Made by a program: the position numbers and the translations under genes. 64,000 bases of DNA from Allobrachymonas denitrificans DSM 15123 (GTDB taxonomy: Bacteria; Pseudomonadota; Gammaproteobacteria; Burkholderiales; Burkholderiaceae_C). Under the pieces are notes generated by a model. The model was not told the DNA's origin, made no database searches, and worked only from the letters and a program-made list of their open reading frames with translations. Below, in pieces: positions 8,337 through 17,776 of the stretch (the first letter of the stretch is position 1; every line of letters starts with the position of its first letter). Location of the stretch: positions 744,001 through 808,000 of the forward strand of contig NZ_FOCW01000001.1 in the NCBI RefSeq assembly GCF_900110225.1, in the 5' to 3' direction.

Positions 8337-10705
8337 TCCGGCTACCCGCCATCCACCGCAAGGCCTTGCGCGACTTGTGGCACATGCGCTGGCAGGCGAT
8401 CGCGATTGCGCTGGTGATTGCTTCTGGCATTGCCATGCTGGTGATGTCGCGCGCCACGCTGGATTCCCTGCAGGACACGCGCACGCGGCTGTATCAGGAT
8501 TACCGCTTTTCCGATGTGTGGGCGCAGGTGCGGCGGGCGCCGGAGAGCGTGGCGGCGCGCGTGGCCGAGCTGCCGGGCGTGAACGAGGTGGAAACGCGCG
8601 TGATTGCCGGCGGCAAGCTGGCCCTGCCGGGCTTTGACAAGCCGATCGAGGCGCTGCTGCTGTCGCTTCCAGACCAGGGCGAGCCGCAGCAGAACCGGCT
8701 GTATCTGCGCGCCGGGCGCATGCTGGCGCCGTTTGCGCAGGGTGAGGTGCTGGTGAGCGATGCCTTTGCCGAGGCGCACAGGCTGAAGCCGGGCGATACG
8801 TTGCGGGCCACGGTGTACGGGCGCTCGCAGCAATTCACCGTGGTGGGGATTGCGGTGTCTCCGGAGTATCTGTACCAGATCAAGCCGGGGGCGCTGTTTC
8901 CGGATTACGAGCGCTACGCCATTCTCTGGACGCACCGGCGCGCGCTGGGTGCGGCGATGAACATGGAAGGCGCCTTCAACCAGATCACGGTGAAGCTGGC
9001 GCCGGGCACCAGCGAGGCGGAGACGCTGTCGGCCATGGACCGCATCCTGGCGCGCTATGGCAGCCGCGGTGCCATCGGGCGCATGGACCAGCTCTCGTAC
9101 CGCTATCTGCACGAGGAGTTTCGCGGGCTGGCTACCATGGCCTGGATGTTTCCGCTGATCTTTCTGGGCGTGGCGGCGTTTCTGCTGAACGTGGTGTTCA
9201 AGCGGCTGATCGGCACGCAGCGCGACCAGGTGGCGATTCTCAAGGCCTTTGGCTACAGCACGCTGGATGTGGCGCTGCATTACGGACTGATCGTGACGCT
9301 GATCGGGGTGCTGGGTTCGGTGCTGGGCGTGGCGCTGGGGGTGTGGCTGGGCAGTGCGCTGGCAGGGCTGTATCAGCTGAATTTCCGCTTTCCGTTTCTG
9401 GATTTCACGCTCAGCCCGCAGGTGGCCCTGGCGGGCGCTGGCGTGAGCCTGCTGGCGGCGTTGAGCGGCACCGGCTGGGCCGTGTTTGCTGCCGCGCGCG
9501 AGCCGGTGGCGCAAGCCATGCGGCCACCGTCGCCCGAGCGTTTTCGCCGTACGCTTGTGGAGCGTCTGGGCCTGACGCGCTGGCTGTCGCAGCCCACGCG
9601 CATGATTCTGCGGCAACTGGAGCGGCGGCCGCTGAAGGCGCTGATGAGCATCGTCGGGCTGGCGCTGGCGGGTGCGATCGTGATGATGGCGCGCTTCCAG
9701 ACCGGCTCCATCGACTACATGGTCGACATCCAGTACCGGCTGTCGCAGCAGCACGATATCAGCACCAGCTTCATCGAGATGGCACCGCGCAAGGCGCTGG
9801 ATGAGCTGCGCGCCCTGCCTGGCGTGCGGCAGGTGGACGGGGTGCGCAATGTGGCCGTGCGTCTGCGCAACGAGAACCGCATGGTGCTGACCAGCATCCA
9901 GGGGCTGCCGGCCGCCGGGACGCTCAGCCGCCCGGTGGATACGCGCCTGCGCCGGATCGAACTGCCGCCGGACGGGCTGGTGCTGAATGATTACGTGGCG
10001 CGCAAGCTCGGCGTGCAGCCGGGGGATTATCTGCAGGTGGAAGCCATGGAAGGGCGGCAGACCCAGCTGCGGCTGCCCGTGGTGCGGCTGGTGCAGGAGT
10101 ATGTGGGCACCATGGCCTACATGGATCTGGATGCGCTCAACCGCGCCATGCGCGATGGCGATGTGGTCAGCGGCGCCTTGCTGACGGTGGATGACGATGC
10201 CGAGGATGCGGTTTTCCGTGAGCTGGACCGGCGCCCCGGCGTGGTGGGAGCCGAGTCGCGGCTGGCGGCGATTCGTGCGCTGTACCGCACCATCGAGGAA
10301 ACCAGCGGGCTGTTCACCTGGGTGGCGGTGCTGATGGGGCTGGTGATCAACTTCGGTGTGGTCTACAACTCGGCGCGCATTGCGTTGGCGGAGCGTGGGC
10401 GCGAGCTGGCCAGCCTGCGCGTGCTCGGTTTCACGCAGGGCGAGGTCAGCTACATCCTGCTGGGCGAGCTGGCGCTGCTGGTGCTGCTCTCGATTCCGCT
10501 GAGCTATGTGGCAGGCTACGGGCTAATCCAGTTCATGGTGCAGGGCATGGCGTCTGATCTGTACCGGGTGCCGGTGCGCCTGGAGCCTGCTTCCTACGCC
10601 TTTGTGGCGCTGGTGACGGTGGCGTCGGCGATTGCTTCGGCGCTGGCGGTGTACTGGCGCATCCGCAAGCTGGACCTGATCGGCGTGCTCAAGACCCGCG
10701 AATGA
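8333..10705 (+). CDS. ABC transporter permease with two FtsX domains
   Basis: This 790-residue inner-membrane permease has one helix near the N-terminus (residues 20-40) and then a periplasmic MacB-type domain. An FtsX block of three to four helices lies at about 260-400. A second periplasmic domain and a second FtsX block (about 660-780) follow. This is the duplicated layout of exporters such as YbbP, not the single block of MacB. The GTG at 8333 overlaps the ATPase stop as GTGA and was preferred to the TTG at 8330. The substrate is unknown; lipophilic or envelope molecules are typical of the family. Confidence 0.88.
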   Translation: MIRLPAIHRKALRDLWHMRWQAIAIALVIASGIAMLVMSRATLDSLQDTRTRLYQDYRFSDVWAQVRRAPESVAARVAELPGVNEVETRVIAGGKLALPGFDKPIEALLLSLPDQGEPQQNRLYLRAGRMLAPFAQGEVLVSDAFAEAHRLKPGDTLRATVYGRSQQFTVVGIAVSPEYLYQIKPGALFPDYERYAILWTHRRALGAAMNMEGAFNQITVKLAPGTSEAETLSAMDRILARYGSRGAIGRMDQLSYRYLHEEFRGLATMAWMFPLIFLGVAAFLLNVVFKRLIGTQRDQVAILKAFGYSTLDVALHYGLIVTLIGVLGSVLGVALGVWLGSALAGLYQLNFRFPFLDFTLSPQVALAGAGVSLLAALSGTGWAVFAAAREPVAQAMRPPSPERFRRTLVERLGLTRWLSQPTRMILRQLERRPLKALMSIVGLALAGAIVMMARFQTGSIDYMVDIQYRLSQQHDISTSFIEMAPRKALDELRALPGVRQVDGVRNVAVRLRNENRMVLTSIQGLPAAGTLSRPVDTRLRRIELPPDGLVLNDYVARKLGVQPGDYLQVEAMEGRQTQLRLPVVRLVQEYVGTMAYMDLDALNRAMRDGDVVSGALLTVDDDAEDAVFRELDRRPGVVGAESRLAAIRALYRTIEETSGLFTWVAVLMGLVINFGVVYNSARIALAERGRELASLRVLGFTQGEVSYILLGELALLVLLSIPLSYVAGYGLIQFMVQGMASDLYRVPVRLEPASYAFVALVTVASAIASALAVYWRIRKLDLIGVLKTRE

Positions 10706-10716
10706 CGCGGCCGCGC

Positions 10717-10722
10717 TACCAT
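10717..10722 (+). promoter_or_regulatory. -10-like TACCAT just before the HlyD-family gene
   Basis: TACCAT lies five bases before the ATG at 10728 in the short gap after the permease stop. No ribosome binding site fits between them. It could start a leaderless transcript in addition to operon read-through. No convincing -35 box is visible. Confidence 0.3.
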
Positions 10723-10727
10723 CGGAT

Positions 10728-11942
10728 ATGAATATGAAGACACCTTCCCGCAAGACCCTGAGTTTCCTGCTGCTCGGCACGCTGGCCGTGTTGCTGCTGG
10801 TGTGGCTGGTGCTGCGCGAGCCGCAGCAGATGGCGACGCTGGCTAAGGTGCAGCGCGGGCTGATCGAAGTGAGCTTTGTCGAGGAAGGCAAGACGCGGCT
10901 GCAGCAGCGCTACGTGGTGACGGCTCCCGTGGCGGGCATGGTGCGGCGTATCGTGCTGCAACCGGGGGATCCAGTGAAGGCGGGGCAGGCGGTGGCCGAG
11001 ATCGATCCTGCAGCCAGCGGCTTGCTGGATGCACGCTCGCGCAGCCAGGCTCAGGCCGAGTTGCGCGGGGCGGAAGCGGCATTGGCGGCAGCGCGTCAGC
11101 GCATCACGGCGGCACAGGCCGCGCAGGCGCTGGCCCAGCGCAACCTGCAGCGGGCGCGTGAAGTGGCACCCACCGGCGGCATTGCGCAGGCCGAGCTGGA
11201 CCTGATGCGCAGCCGCGCGGTAACCGCTGGCGCGGATGTGGCGTCGGCGCGTGCGGATGAGCGGGTGGCCAGCGAGCGTCTGTCTGCGGCCCGCGCGGTG
11301 CTGGCCGAGGAAGGGCGGGCCTCCAGCAGCAAGACGCAGGAGGTAGCGGCGCCAGTCGATGGCGTGGTGCTGCGGCGCATGGTGGAAAGCGCCGCGCCGG
11401 TGCCGGTGGGGCAGCCGCTGATGGAAGTGGGTGATGCGGCGGCGCTGGAAATCGAATCGGATGTGCTGTCTACCGACGCAGTGCGGCTGGCACCGGGCAT
11501 GGGTGCGCGTATTCTTCGCTGGGGTGGGGAAGGAGTCTTGCAGGCGACGGTGAAGCGCGTCGAACCGGGCGGTTTCACCAAGGTATCGGCGCTGGGGGTG
11601 GAAGAACAGCGCACGCGGGTGGTGCTGGATTTTGCCTCGCCGCATGCGCAGTGGGAGCGGCTGGGCGATGGCTATCGGGTGGAGGTGCAGTTTCTGGTGC
11701 AGCGCAAGGACAATCTGCTGCAGGTGCCGGCCAGCGCGCTGTTCAGTGCCGGCGAGGGCTGGGCCGTCTACCGCATCGGGCAGGGCAAGGCTCGGCGTAC
11801 GCTGGTGAAGCTGGGCCTGCGTTCGGCCACGGTGGCGGAGGTGCTGGAAGGGCTGAAGGAAGGCGATCAGGTGATCGTGCAGCCGGATGACCGGATCAGG
11901 GAGGGGACGCGGATTCGGGAAGGGGCGCCTTCCACGCAATGA
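10728..11942 (+). CDS. HlyD-family periplasmic adaptor
   Basis: This 404-residue membrane-fusion protein is anchored by one N-terminal helix (about 11-28). The first lipoyl half follows (APVAGMVRRIVLQPGDPVKAGQAVAEID, residues about 65-92). An Ala/Gln/Arg-rich coiled coil covers about 97-200, then comes the second lipoyl half (VAAPVDGVVLRRMV) and beta-barrel and membrane-proximal domains. It would link the upstream ABC exporter to an outer-membrane channel. No TolC homologue is in the window. The gap to the permease is 22 bp. Confidence 0.9.
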   Translation: MNMKTPSRKTLSFLLLGTLAVLLLVWLVLREPQQMATLAKVQRGLIEVSFVEEGKTRLQQRYVVTAPVAGMVRRIVLQPGDPVKAGQAVAEIDPAASGLLDARSRSQAQAELRGAEAALAAARQRITAAQAAQALAQRNLQRAREVAPTGGIAQAELDLMRSRAVTAGADVASARADERVASERLSAARAVLAEEGRASSSKTQEVAAPVDGVVLRRMVESAAPVPVGQPLMEVGDAAALEIESDVLSTDAVRLAPGMGARILRWGGEGVLQATVKRVEPGGFTKVSALGVEEQRTRVVLDFASPHAQWERLGDGYRVEVQFLVQRKDNLLQVPASALFSAGEGWAVYRIGQGKARRTLVKLGLRSATVAEVLEGLKEGDQVIVQPDDRIREGTRIREGAPSTQ

Positions 11943-11984
11943 TTGCGGGTTTGTGGGGGGCTTTTGCCGAGTTAGCCTGTTCGC

Positions 11985-12050
11985 GACCGCAGACCGCAGA
12001 CCGCAGACCGCAGACCGCAGACCGCAGACCGCAGACCGCAGACCGCAGAC
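11985..12050. repeat. tandem array, unit GACCGCA, nine copies
   Basis: Nine perfect 7-bp copies run from 11985 to 12047, followed by a partial GAC. The array lies in the 120 bp between the stop of the HlyD-family gene and the stop of the converging lipoprotein gene. An overlapping frame encodes repeats of TADRRPQ but nothing supports it as a gene. Perfect identity suggests a recently expanded, probably unstable array. Confidence 0.95.
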
Positions 12051-12062
12051 GTCTACGGCGTG

Positions 12063-12266
12063 TCAGTCCTTGTCGTCATCCCCATCCGGCGTGACCAGAT
12101 CAATGCCGGCCCCCACCGCCTTCACGCCGGTGGACACCACAGCGCCCGTCACGGAAATGGCCGCTCCAGCGGCGGCGCCAACCACGGTCGTGACGCCGCA
12201 GCCGGCAAGCAGCAGGGCCAGCAGGCTGGCGGTGGCAAGACGAAGTGTAGAAAAGCGGTGCGGCAT
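12063..12266 (-). CDS. small lipoprotein, NF038104-like
   Basis: This 67-residue protein has a signal peptide whose lipobox is LLAGC, so it should be lipidated on the Cys after cleavage. The mature part of about 45 residues is Gly/Ala/Val-rich (VTTVVGAAAGAAISVTGAVV) and ends in an acidic tail, GDDDKD. This matches the small lipoprotein family NF038104, of unknown role. The ATG at 12266 puts the signal peptide at the right length; the open frame could begin 30 bases earlier. Confidence 0.75.
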   Translation of the reverse strand: MPHRFSTLRLATASLLALLLAGCGVTTVVGAAAGAAISVTGAVVSTGVKAVGAGIDLVTPDGDDDKD

Positions 12267-12273
12267 GCGGGCC

Positions 12274-12279
12274 ATTGTA
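12274..12279 (-). promoter_or_regulatory. -10-like TACAAT before the lipoprotein gene
   Basis: On the minus strand TACAAT ends seven bases before the ATG. There is no ribosome binding site in the gap, so a leaderless transcript is likely if this is the promoter. Confidence 0.4.
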
Positions 12280-12330
12280 GAGGCCCACAGGCCCATCTTT
12301 CCCGCTGCAATGTAACGCTTTGGCGGTGCC

Positions 12331-13542
12331 TCAGCGCAGGCTGGTCAGTGATGCGGCGATTGCGCGCTTGAACGGTGTGAAGCGTTGTCCGATCTGCACG
12401 GCAGCTTCGCGGACCACCTTGGCCGCGGGGTGCTCGGTAGTGTAAAGCCGGGCCAGTCCCAGCGTGATGAGGTACAGCGGCCGGGTGGCGATGCGGTGCT
12501 CGCGCTGGTAGCGCTGCAGCAGCGCGGGGCTGGCAATGTCCTGCCCGGCAGCATGGGCCTGCACAATGGCCTTGCCCAGATTTGCCACGCCCAGCAGGCC
12601 GAAATTGAAGCCATGGGCCGTGATCGGATGCATGCCGACGGCCGTATCACCCACGCAGGCGAAACGGCGCGACACGATGCTGCGCGGATACACGCCCACC
12701 AGCGGGTAGACATGGCGCGTGCTGACCAGCGTCATGCTCCCCAGGCGCTGGGCAAAGCGGCGGGCGATTTCGGCGTTGAATGCCGGTTCCGCCATGCCGG
12801 CAACCGGATCCATGGCGTGGCTGGGCAGCGTGAGCACTACCGAGGAGCGGTGCATGCCGGTGGCTGGATCATCGTTCATGGGCAGCAGCGCCAGCGTCTG
12901 GCCATAGTCGAACCACTGCCAGGCCACGTGGTTGTGCGGTTTCTGGTGCAGCATGCAGCACACCAGCATGCTGTGGCCGAAGTCGTACATGTCGGCAGCC
13001 AGCCCCATGGCGCGGCGCGTGCCGGAAAAGCGGCTGTCAGCGGCCACCAGCAGGCGCGAGTGGAGAGTGCGGCCGTCTTCCAGCGTCACATGTGCAGCGT
13101 GGTCGTCACTCCACACACGCCCGGTTTTCTGGCCGGTGAGCAGGGTGATGTCCTGATGCGTGGCGATGCTGTCCTGCACGCAGTCCCACGCGGCTTGGCG
13201 GATCAGGTGGTTGGAGACGAACCAGCCCAGTTCGCTGCGCGGCGACAGCGCGTGGCTGATGACCAGACCGAGCGGATTGGGGCCGTTCAGCACCTGTGCG
13301 TCGCGCAGCTGGGAGAAGGCCGTCGGCTCGATCTGCTCGATCCGCTCCCACAGGCCGAGCTCGCGCAGGGTGTGTGCAGACCGCTGCGAAAGGGCGATTT
13401 CGCGTCCGTCGAAGGCAGGATGCGCGAGGGCTTCCTCGGGTTGCTGGTCCAGCACGCCGATGCGCAAGCCCTTGCCCGACAGCGCCCGTGCCAGACACAA
13501 TCCGGCCGGGCCGGCACCCACAATCAGAATGTCGTAATCCAT
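12331..13542 (-). CDS. ubiM: UbiH/COQ6-family flavin hydroxylase, probably UbiM
   Basis: This 403-residue class A flavin monooxygenase begins MDYDILIVGAGPAGLCLARA, the FAD-binding fold. The second FAD motif is RRFACVGDTAVGMHP followed by ITAHGFNFGL. Most UbiH, UbiI and UbiF proteins have a PxxGQGLN form there, whereas the TAHGFN form is what I associate with UbiM. UbiM hydroxylates the ubiquinone ring and can replace one or more of the others. The ATG at 13542 was chosen because it puts the Rossmann fold at the N-terminus. No other ubi gene is adjacent. The family is certain; the UbiM subtype is probable. Confidence 0.78.
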   Translation of the reverse strand: MDYDILIVGAGPAGLCLARALSGKGLRIGVLDQQPEEALAHPAFDGREIALSQRSAHTLRELGLWERIEQIEPTAFSQLRDAQVLNGPNPLGLVISHALSPRSELGWFVSNHLIRQAAWDCVQDSIATHQDITLLTGQKTGRVWSDDHAAHVTLEDGRTLHSRLLVAADSRFSGTRRAMGLAADMYDFGHSMLVCCMLHQKPHNHVAWQWFDYGQTLALLPMNDDPATGMHRSSVVLTLPSHAMDPVAGMAEPAFNAEIARRFAQRLGSMTLVSTRHVYPLVGVYPRSIVSRRFACVGDTAVGMHPITAHGFNFGLLGVANLGKAIVQAHAAGQDIASPALLQRYQREHRIATRPLYLITLGLARLYTTEHPAAKVVREAAVQIGQRFTPFKRAIAASLTSLR

Positions 13543-13550
13543 GGCGAGGC

Positions 13551-13556
13551 AGTGTA
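13551..13556 (-). promoter_or_regulatory. -10-like TACACT before the UbiM-like gene
   Basis: On the minus strand TACACT lies eight bases before the ATG at 13542, within GGCTACACTGCC. No Shine-Dalgarno sequence fits between, suggesting a leaderless or nearly leaderless transcript. Confidence 0.4.
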
Positions 13557-13615
13557 GCCAGCCGGGTGCGACGGAGGGTTGATGCTTGTCAATGGAAGGG
13601 CGTTGGACGCGCGGC

Positions 13616-14566
13616 TCAGGCCGAACGGCCGGGCTCGGGCACACTGGCAGTGCCTGCATCCGCAGCCGGCCCGCGGCTCGGCCGCACCTGCCGTCCCCGA
13701 AAAATCAGCACCACGCCCAGCAGGATGATGCCCGAGGCCAGCCATTCGCCACGCGTCACCACCTCGCCGCCCAGCCACACACCCAGCAGCAGCGCGATGA
13801 CCGGGTTGACGAAGGCGTAGCTGGTGGCCAGCGCGGGGGAGGCGTGGGCCAGCAGGTAGAGGTAGGCGCTGAAGGCGATGAGCGAACCGAACACCACCAG
13901 GTAGATCCAGGCGATGGCTGCAGCCGCGGTTGGCGGCCAGTGCGGCGCCGGTTCGCCGGCCAGCACCGACAGCAGCATCAGCACCACGCCGCCGCACAGC
14001 ATTTCGCTGGCAAAGCCGGAGGGGCCTGCAGCCAGCGGCATGCGGGTGGTGGACAGCACCGAACCCAGCGACCACAGCAGCGTGGCCCCGACGATGAACA
14101 GGATGCCCAGCGGCTCGCCGCTGAAACTGGCACCGCGCATCAGCAACAGCACGCCGGCCAGTCCGACCAGCATGCCTGCCAGTTCGAGGCGGTTGGGGCG
14201 CTGGCCGAACAGCAGGCCCAGCGCGCTCACCATCATGGGTACCACGGCGATGAAGGTGGCGATCAGGCCGGAGCCGACATAGACTTCGGCATTGGCGGTC
14301 AGCCCCATGCCGCCACCCAGCATCATGGCGCCGATCACCAGCGCATGCAGCCACTGGCGTGGCGTGGGCAGGGCGGCGCGGCCCTCGCGCCACAGCATCC
14401 AGCCCATCAGCAGGCCGCCAGCCACCAGAAAGCGCGTGCCCATGCCCCAGAAGGGAGGAAAACTCTCCAGTGCGAAGCGGATGGCGAGGTAGGTCGAACC
14501 CCAGATCAGGTAGCAGGCGATCAGCGAGGCGATCAGCAGGCGGGGCAGCGGGGCGGATTTCGGCAT
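13616..14566 (-). CDS. yedA: EamA/DMT-family exporter, YedA-like
   Basis: This 316-residue inner-membrane protein has ten predicted helices in two EamA repeats. The first begins YLIWGSTYLAIRFALESFPP and the second AGPSGFASEMLCGG; YAFVNPVIALLLGVWLGGE is the typical ninth helix. The closest named relative I recognise is the metabolite exporter YedA. The last 25 residues are a Pro/Ser-rich cytoplasmic tail. It sits 73 bp upstream of the UbiM-like gene on the same strand. The substrate is unknown. Confidence 0.85.
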   Translation of the reverse strand: MPKSAPLPRLLIASLIACYLIWGSTYLAIRFALESFPPFWGMGTRFLVAGGLLMGWMLWREGRAALPTPRQWLHALVIGAMMLGGGMGLTANAEVYVGSGLIATFIAVVPMMVSALGLLFGQRPNRLELAGMLVGLAGVLLLMRGASFSGEPLGILFIVGATLLWSLGSVLSTTRMPLAAGPSGFASEMLCGGVVLMLLSVLAGEPAPHWPPTAAAAIAWIYLVVFGSLIAFSAYLYLLAHASPALATSYAFVNPVIALLLGVWLGGEVVTRGEWLASGIILLGVVLIFRGRQVRPSRGPAADAGTASVPEPGRSA

Positions 14567-14574
14567 AGCCGGCT

Positions 14575-14580
14575 ATGGTA
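14575..14580 (-). promoter_or_regulatory. -10-like TACCAT before the EamA exporter
   Basis: On the minus strand TACCAT lies eight bases before the ATG at 14566. The gap AGCCGGCT has no ribosome binding site, again fitting a leaderless transcript. Confidence 0.35.
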
Positions 14581-14609
14581 ACGCGGCGGCCGGCGTGAAG
14601 CAGGGGCTG

Positions 14610-15608
14610 TCAGCCGCGTGCCTGCACCGCCAGATCCAGCGCACGCAGGCGCAGATCCGGATCATGCACATCGCACACCAGCATCAGTTCATCCGCTTCG
14701 GTGGCGTTCAGCAGTTGCTGCAGGCCGCTGCGCACTGTCTCCGGGCTGCCGATCACGGCGCAGGAGAGAAATTGCTGCAGTCCCGCCATCTCCTGTTGCG
14801 AGAGCGACTGCAGATAGCCTTCCTTTGGCGGCGGCAGCAGTCCGCGCTGGCCGGTGAGGATGCCGATCACGCGCTGGAACAGGCTGCTGGCGAGGAAGTG
14901 CGCCTCCTCGTCGGTGGGGGCAGCCACCAGCGGCACGCCGATGATGGTGTAGGGCTTGTCCAGCTGGGCCGAGGGGCGGAAGTTGCGGCGGTACAGGTCG
15001 AGCGCCTGCAGCAGCATCTGCGGGGCAAAGTGCGAGGCAAAGGCATAGGGCAGGCCGCGCTCTGCCGCCAGTTGCGCGCTGAACAGGCTGGAGCCGAGCA
15101 GCCAGATCGGCACCTGGGTATTGGCGCCAGGGTTGGCAATCACCCTCTGGCCCGGCTGGGGGGCACCCAGGTATTGCTGCAGTTCGGCCACTTCGCGCGG
15201 GAAGTCGTCGGCGGTTTCGGTGCGGTCGCGGCGCAGCGCACGCATGGTAACGGGATCCGTGCCGGGCGCGCGGCCCAGCCCCAGGTCGATGCGGCCGGGA
15301 TAGAGCTCGGCCAGCGTGCCGAAGGCTTCGGCCACTACCAAAGGGGCATGGTTGGGCAGCATCACGCCGCCCGAGCCGACGCGTATGCGTTGCGTGCCAC
15401 CAGCGATATGGCCCACCAGCACGGCCGTGGCAGAACTGGCGATACCGGGCATGTTGTGGTGCTCGGCCAGCCAGTAGCGCGTGAAGCCGAGCTGCTCGAC
15501 ATGCTGCGCGGTGCGCAGGGCGATGGCCAGCGCATCGGCCACCGTGCCGCCTTCGCGCACGGCGACCAGATCGAGCATGGACAGGGGGGTGTTGGCAAGT
15601 GTCTGCAT
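14610..15608 (-). CDS. LLM-class (luciferase-like) flavin oxidoreductase
   Basis: This 332-residue enzyme has the bacterial luciferase-like TIM barrel that uses reduced FMN or F420. Visible family motifs are [40 protein letters not shown] and [15 protein letters not shown]. These place it in the MsnO8-type (TIGR03558-like) branch found in many proteobacteria. The substrate is unknown. I chose the ATG at 15608 because the protein family starts near [13 protein letters not shown]. It is 55 bp from the LysR gene, which ends at 15664 on the same strand. Confidence 0.87.
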   Translation of the reverse strand: MQTLANTPLSMLDLVAVREGGTVADALAIALRTAQHVEQLGFTRYWLAEHHNMPGIASSATAVLVGHIAGGTQRIRVGSGGVMLPNHAPLVVAEAFGTLAELYPGRIDLGLGRAPGTDPVTMRALRRDRTETADDFPREVAELQQYLGAPQPGQRVIANPGANTQVPIWLLGSSLFSAQLAAERGLPYAFASHFAPQMLLQALDLYRRNFRPSAQLDKPYTIIGVPLVAAPTDEEAHFLASSLFQRVIGILTGQRGLLPPPKEGYLQSLSQQEMAGLQQFLSCAVIGSPETVRSGLQQLLNATEADELMLVCDVHDPDLRLRALDLAVQARG

Positions 15609-15614
15609 GCCAGT

Positions 15615-15644
15615 ATTGTGCGTGGGCGGCAATTCCCTTGACAA
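15615..15644 (-). promoter_or_regulatory. promoter of the LLM oxidoreductase
   Basis: On the minus strand TTGTCA (15639-15644) and CACAAT (15615-15620) are separated by 18 bases. The -10 box ends six bases before the ATG. This is the best complete sigma-70-type promoter among the leaderless candidates in the window. Confidence 0.5.
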
Positions 15645-15663
15645 GGGCGGGAATCTGGAGGGT

Positions 15664-16608
15664 TCAGGGGTGGGCTGCAGGCTCCGGCGCCGGGCTGCCT
15701 GGCAGGTCACCCAGTGCGGCTTGCAGCATGTCGATGAAGACGCGCGTCTTGGCCGGCATCAGCTTGCGTCCGGGAAACACCGCCCATGCCGTGTGGCTGG
15801 GCAGGCACCATTCCGGCAGCACGCGGCGCAGCGTGCCGCGGCGCACGTCGGGCAGGGCAAAGTAGTCGGGCGCGGCCGTGATGCCGGCGCCGGCACGCGC
15901 CATGCCGAGCAACAGGATGGGAGAGTTGGCCGTGAGGCGGCCCGGCGGCACGCCTTGCCAGGTGTCCTCGTTGCGGCGCAGTAGCCAGCGCGCCGCTTCA
16001 CCACCGCTCTCCAGCCCGCGCAGGGCGTGGTGCTGCTGCAGATCGTCCGGCGTGTGGGGTTCGCCATGCTCGGCCAGATAGTCGGGGCTGGCATACAGGC
16101 CCTGCGAAAACACGCCCAGCCGCCGGGCAGCCAGCAAGGCGTCATCGGGCAGGGCGCCCATGCGCAGGGCCAGATCGAAACCTTCGCCCAGCAGATCGAC
16201 CCGGCGCGGCGACAGATCCAGCTCCAGCGAAATGGCGGGATGCAGCGCGCCAAAGGCAGCGAGCATGTCCGACAGCAGGGTGGCGACTTCCATCGGCATG
16301 GAAACGCGCAAGCGGCCGCTGGGCTGCGCCTGGCGGTGCGCACTGAGGGCACTGGCTGCTTCCACCTCGGCCGCCAGTTGCCGCGCATGTTCCAGCAACT
16401 GCGAACCGAACTCGGTCAGCGCCTGGCGCCGCGTGGTGCGCAGCAGCAGGCGTTCGCCCACCTGCTGTTCGAGGGCCGACAGGCGGCGCGATACCGTGGA
16501 CTTGGGCAGCCCCAGCCGTTCCGCCGCAGCAGTGAAACTGCCCAGCTCCGCCACATGGGCGAACAGCATCAGGTCGTCGGGAGAAAGCAGCGGGGTTGAT
16601 TGTTCCAT
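15664..16608 (-). CDS. LysR-family transcriptional regulator
   Basis: This 314-residue regulator has an N-terminal winged helix-turn-helix at about 15-75 ([26 protein letters not shown]) and a C-terminal substrate-binding domain. It belongs to the group related to DsdC/AaeR-type regulators with the RRLSxLE helix. It is divergent from the pirin gene, whose ATG is 238 bp away, so pirin is the likely target. The start codon lies inside the dyad ATTGATggATCAAT, a candidate autoregulatory site. Confidence 0.9.
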   Translation of the reverse strand: MEQSTPLLSPDDLMLFAHVAELGSFTAAAERLGLPKSTVSRRLSALEQQVGERLLLRTTRRQALTEFGSQLLEHARQLAAEVEAASALSAHRQAQPSGRLRVSMPMEVATLLSDMLAAFGALHPAISLELDLSPRRVDLLGEGFDLALRMGALPDDALLAARRLGVFSQGLYASPDYLAEHGEPHTPDDLQQHHALRGLESGGEAARWLLRRNEDTWQGVPPGRLTANSPILLLGMARAGAGITAAPDYFALPDVRRGTLRRVLPEWCLPSHTAWAVFPGRKLMPAKTRVFIDMLQAALGDLPGSPAPEPAAHP

Positions 16609-16620
16609 TGATGGATCAAT
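16607..16620. promoter_or_regulatory. dyad overlapping the LysR start codon
   Basis: ATTGAT and ATCAAT form six-base inverted arms around GG. The left arm includes the LysR start codon, and a second ATCAAT occurs at 16624-16629. A LysR-type regulator bound here would repress its own gene and could act on the divergent pirin promoter. This is inferred from symmetry and position. Confidence 0.35.
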
Positions 16621-16846
16621 GATATCAATTCAAGGGAATTAATCGCGGCATTGTTTCCCGATAAAGTACATCCATGGCAACACGAAACCGTTGCAGGGTC
16701 TGGACGCGGCATCTGTCGAAAGCCAGGTCAGACACGGTTTCTGCCAAGTTGTTGTTAGCGCGAAGGATGCCACCCCGGTCGGCGTGCATGCCTTTCTTCC
16801 ACCGGGCGCGGTGCCTGCGCCACAGCCGACCTGCAAGGAGATATCC

Positions 16847-17725
16847 ATGTCGCAAACCCAGAACCTTCCCGTTGCCGAGCCTGTGCAGCAATCCCGGGGC
16901 GTGGATCGCCTGGTCACGGGCGTAGCCACTTCCGATGGCGCTGGCGTAAGGCTGACCCGCGTGCTCACGCAGGATCTGCAGCGTCGGCTCGATCCCTTCC
17001 TGATGCTTGATGCCTTTGGCAGCGACAAGCCGGATGACTATATTGCTGGCTTCCCCGACCATCCGCATCGCGGATTCGAAACCATCACCTACATGCTCGC
17101 CGGTCGCATGCTGCACCGTGACAGCGCGGGGCACGAAGGCCTGCTGGAAAGCGGTGGCGTGCAGTGGATGACGGCCGGTCGTGGCGTGATCCATTCCGAG
17201 ATTCCGCAAGAGGAAGAGGGCCGCATGGAGGGCTTCCAGCTCTGGCTGAACCTGCCTGCCAAGGACAAGATGAGCACCCCGTGGTATCGCGATTTCAAGG
17301 CTGATGAACTGCCGCGCGTGCGTACTGCAGAAGGAGCCGATGTGACGGTGATCGCAGGAGTCAGCCATGGCGTGGCCGGTGCGGTCACGCGGGATGACAC
17401 GGCGCCGGTGTACCTCGACATCCACCTGCCGGCCGGTGCCAGCTTTGCGCAGGCGCTGCCTTCCGGGCACAACGCCTTCGTTTATGTGTACGAGGGCAGT
17501 GTGCAACTGGGCGACACCGCGGTGCCGAAGCAGCGCATGGCCATTCTGGACAATGCTGCCGGCGCCGATGGCGTACGCTTGCAGGCCAACGAAGCGGCGC
17601 GCCTGCTGCTGGTTGCCGGCCAGCCGCTGCGCGAACCCATCGCGCAGTACGGCCCCTTCGTGATGAACACGCAGGAAGAGATCTACCAGGCGCTGCGCGA
17701 CTTCCGCGACGGCACGCTGGCCTGA
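16847..17725 (+). CDS. pirin family protein
   Basis: This 292-residue bicupin has the metal-binding motif HPHRGFET and the second motif GVIHSE, which supply the three His and one Glu of the iron site in the N-terminal cupin. Bacterial pirins are variously quercetin dioxygenases or redox-sensing binding partners, so the role is open. The start is supported by AAGGAG at 16835-16840, six bases before the ATG. It converges with the ThDP enzyme gene 51 bp downstream. Confidence 0.9.
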   Translation: MSQTQNLPVAEPVQQSRGVDRLVTGVATSDGAGVRLTRVLTQDLQRRLDPFLMLDAFGSDKPDDYIAGFPDHPHRGFETITYMLAGRMLHRDSAGHEGLLESGGVQWMTAGRGVIHSEIPQEEEGRMEGFQLWLNLPAKDKMSTPWYRDFKADELPRVRTAEGADVTVIAGVSHGVAGAVTRDDTAPVYLDIHLPAGASFAQALPSGHNAFVYVYEGSVQLGDTAVPKQRMAILDNAAGADGVRLQANEAARLLLVAGQPLREPIAQYGPFVMNTQEEIYQALRDFRDGTLA

Positions 17726-17776
17726 GGGTCGCCGCGTTAGGACAGGGGGACGGCACGGTAGCGGCCGGCCCCCGCC

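Noticed and set aside
11887-12315. A plus-strand frame through the GACCGCA array encoding TADRRPQ repeats
   Set aside because: It starts inside the HlyD gene, runs antisense to the lipoprotein, and owes its open frame to the array itself.
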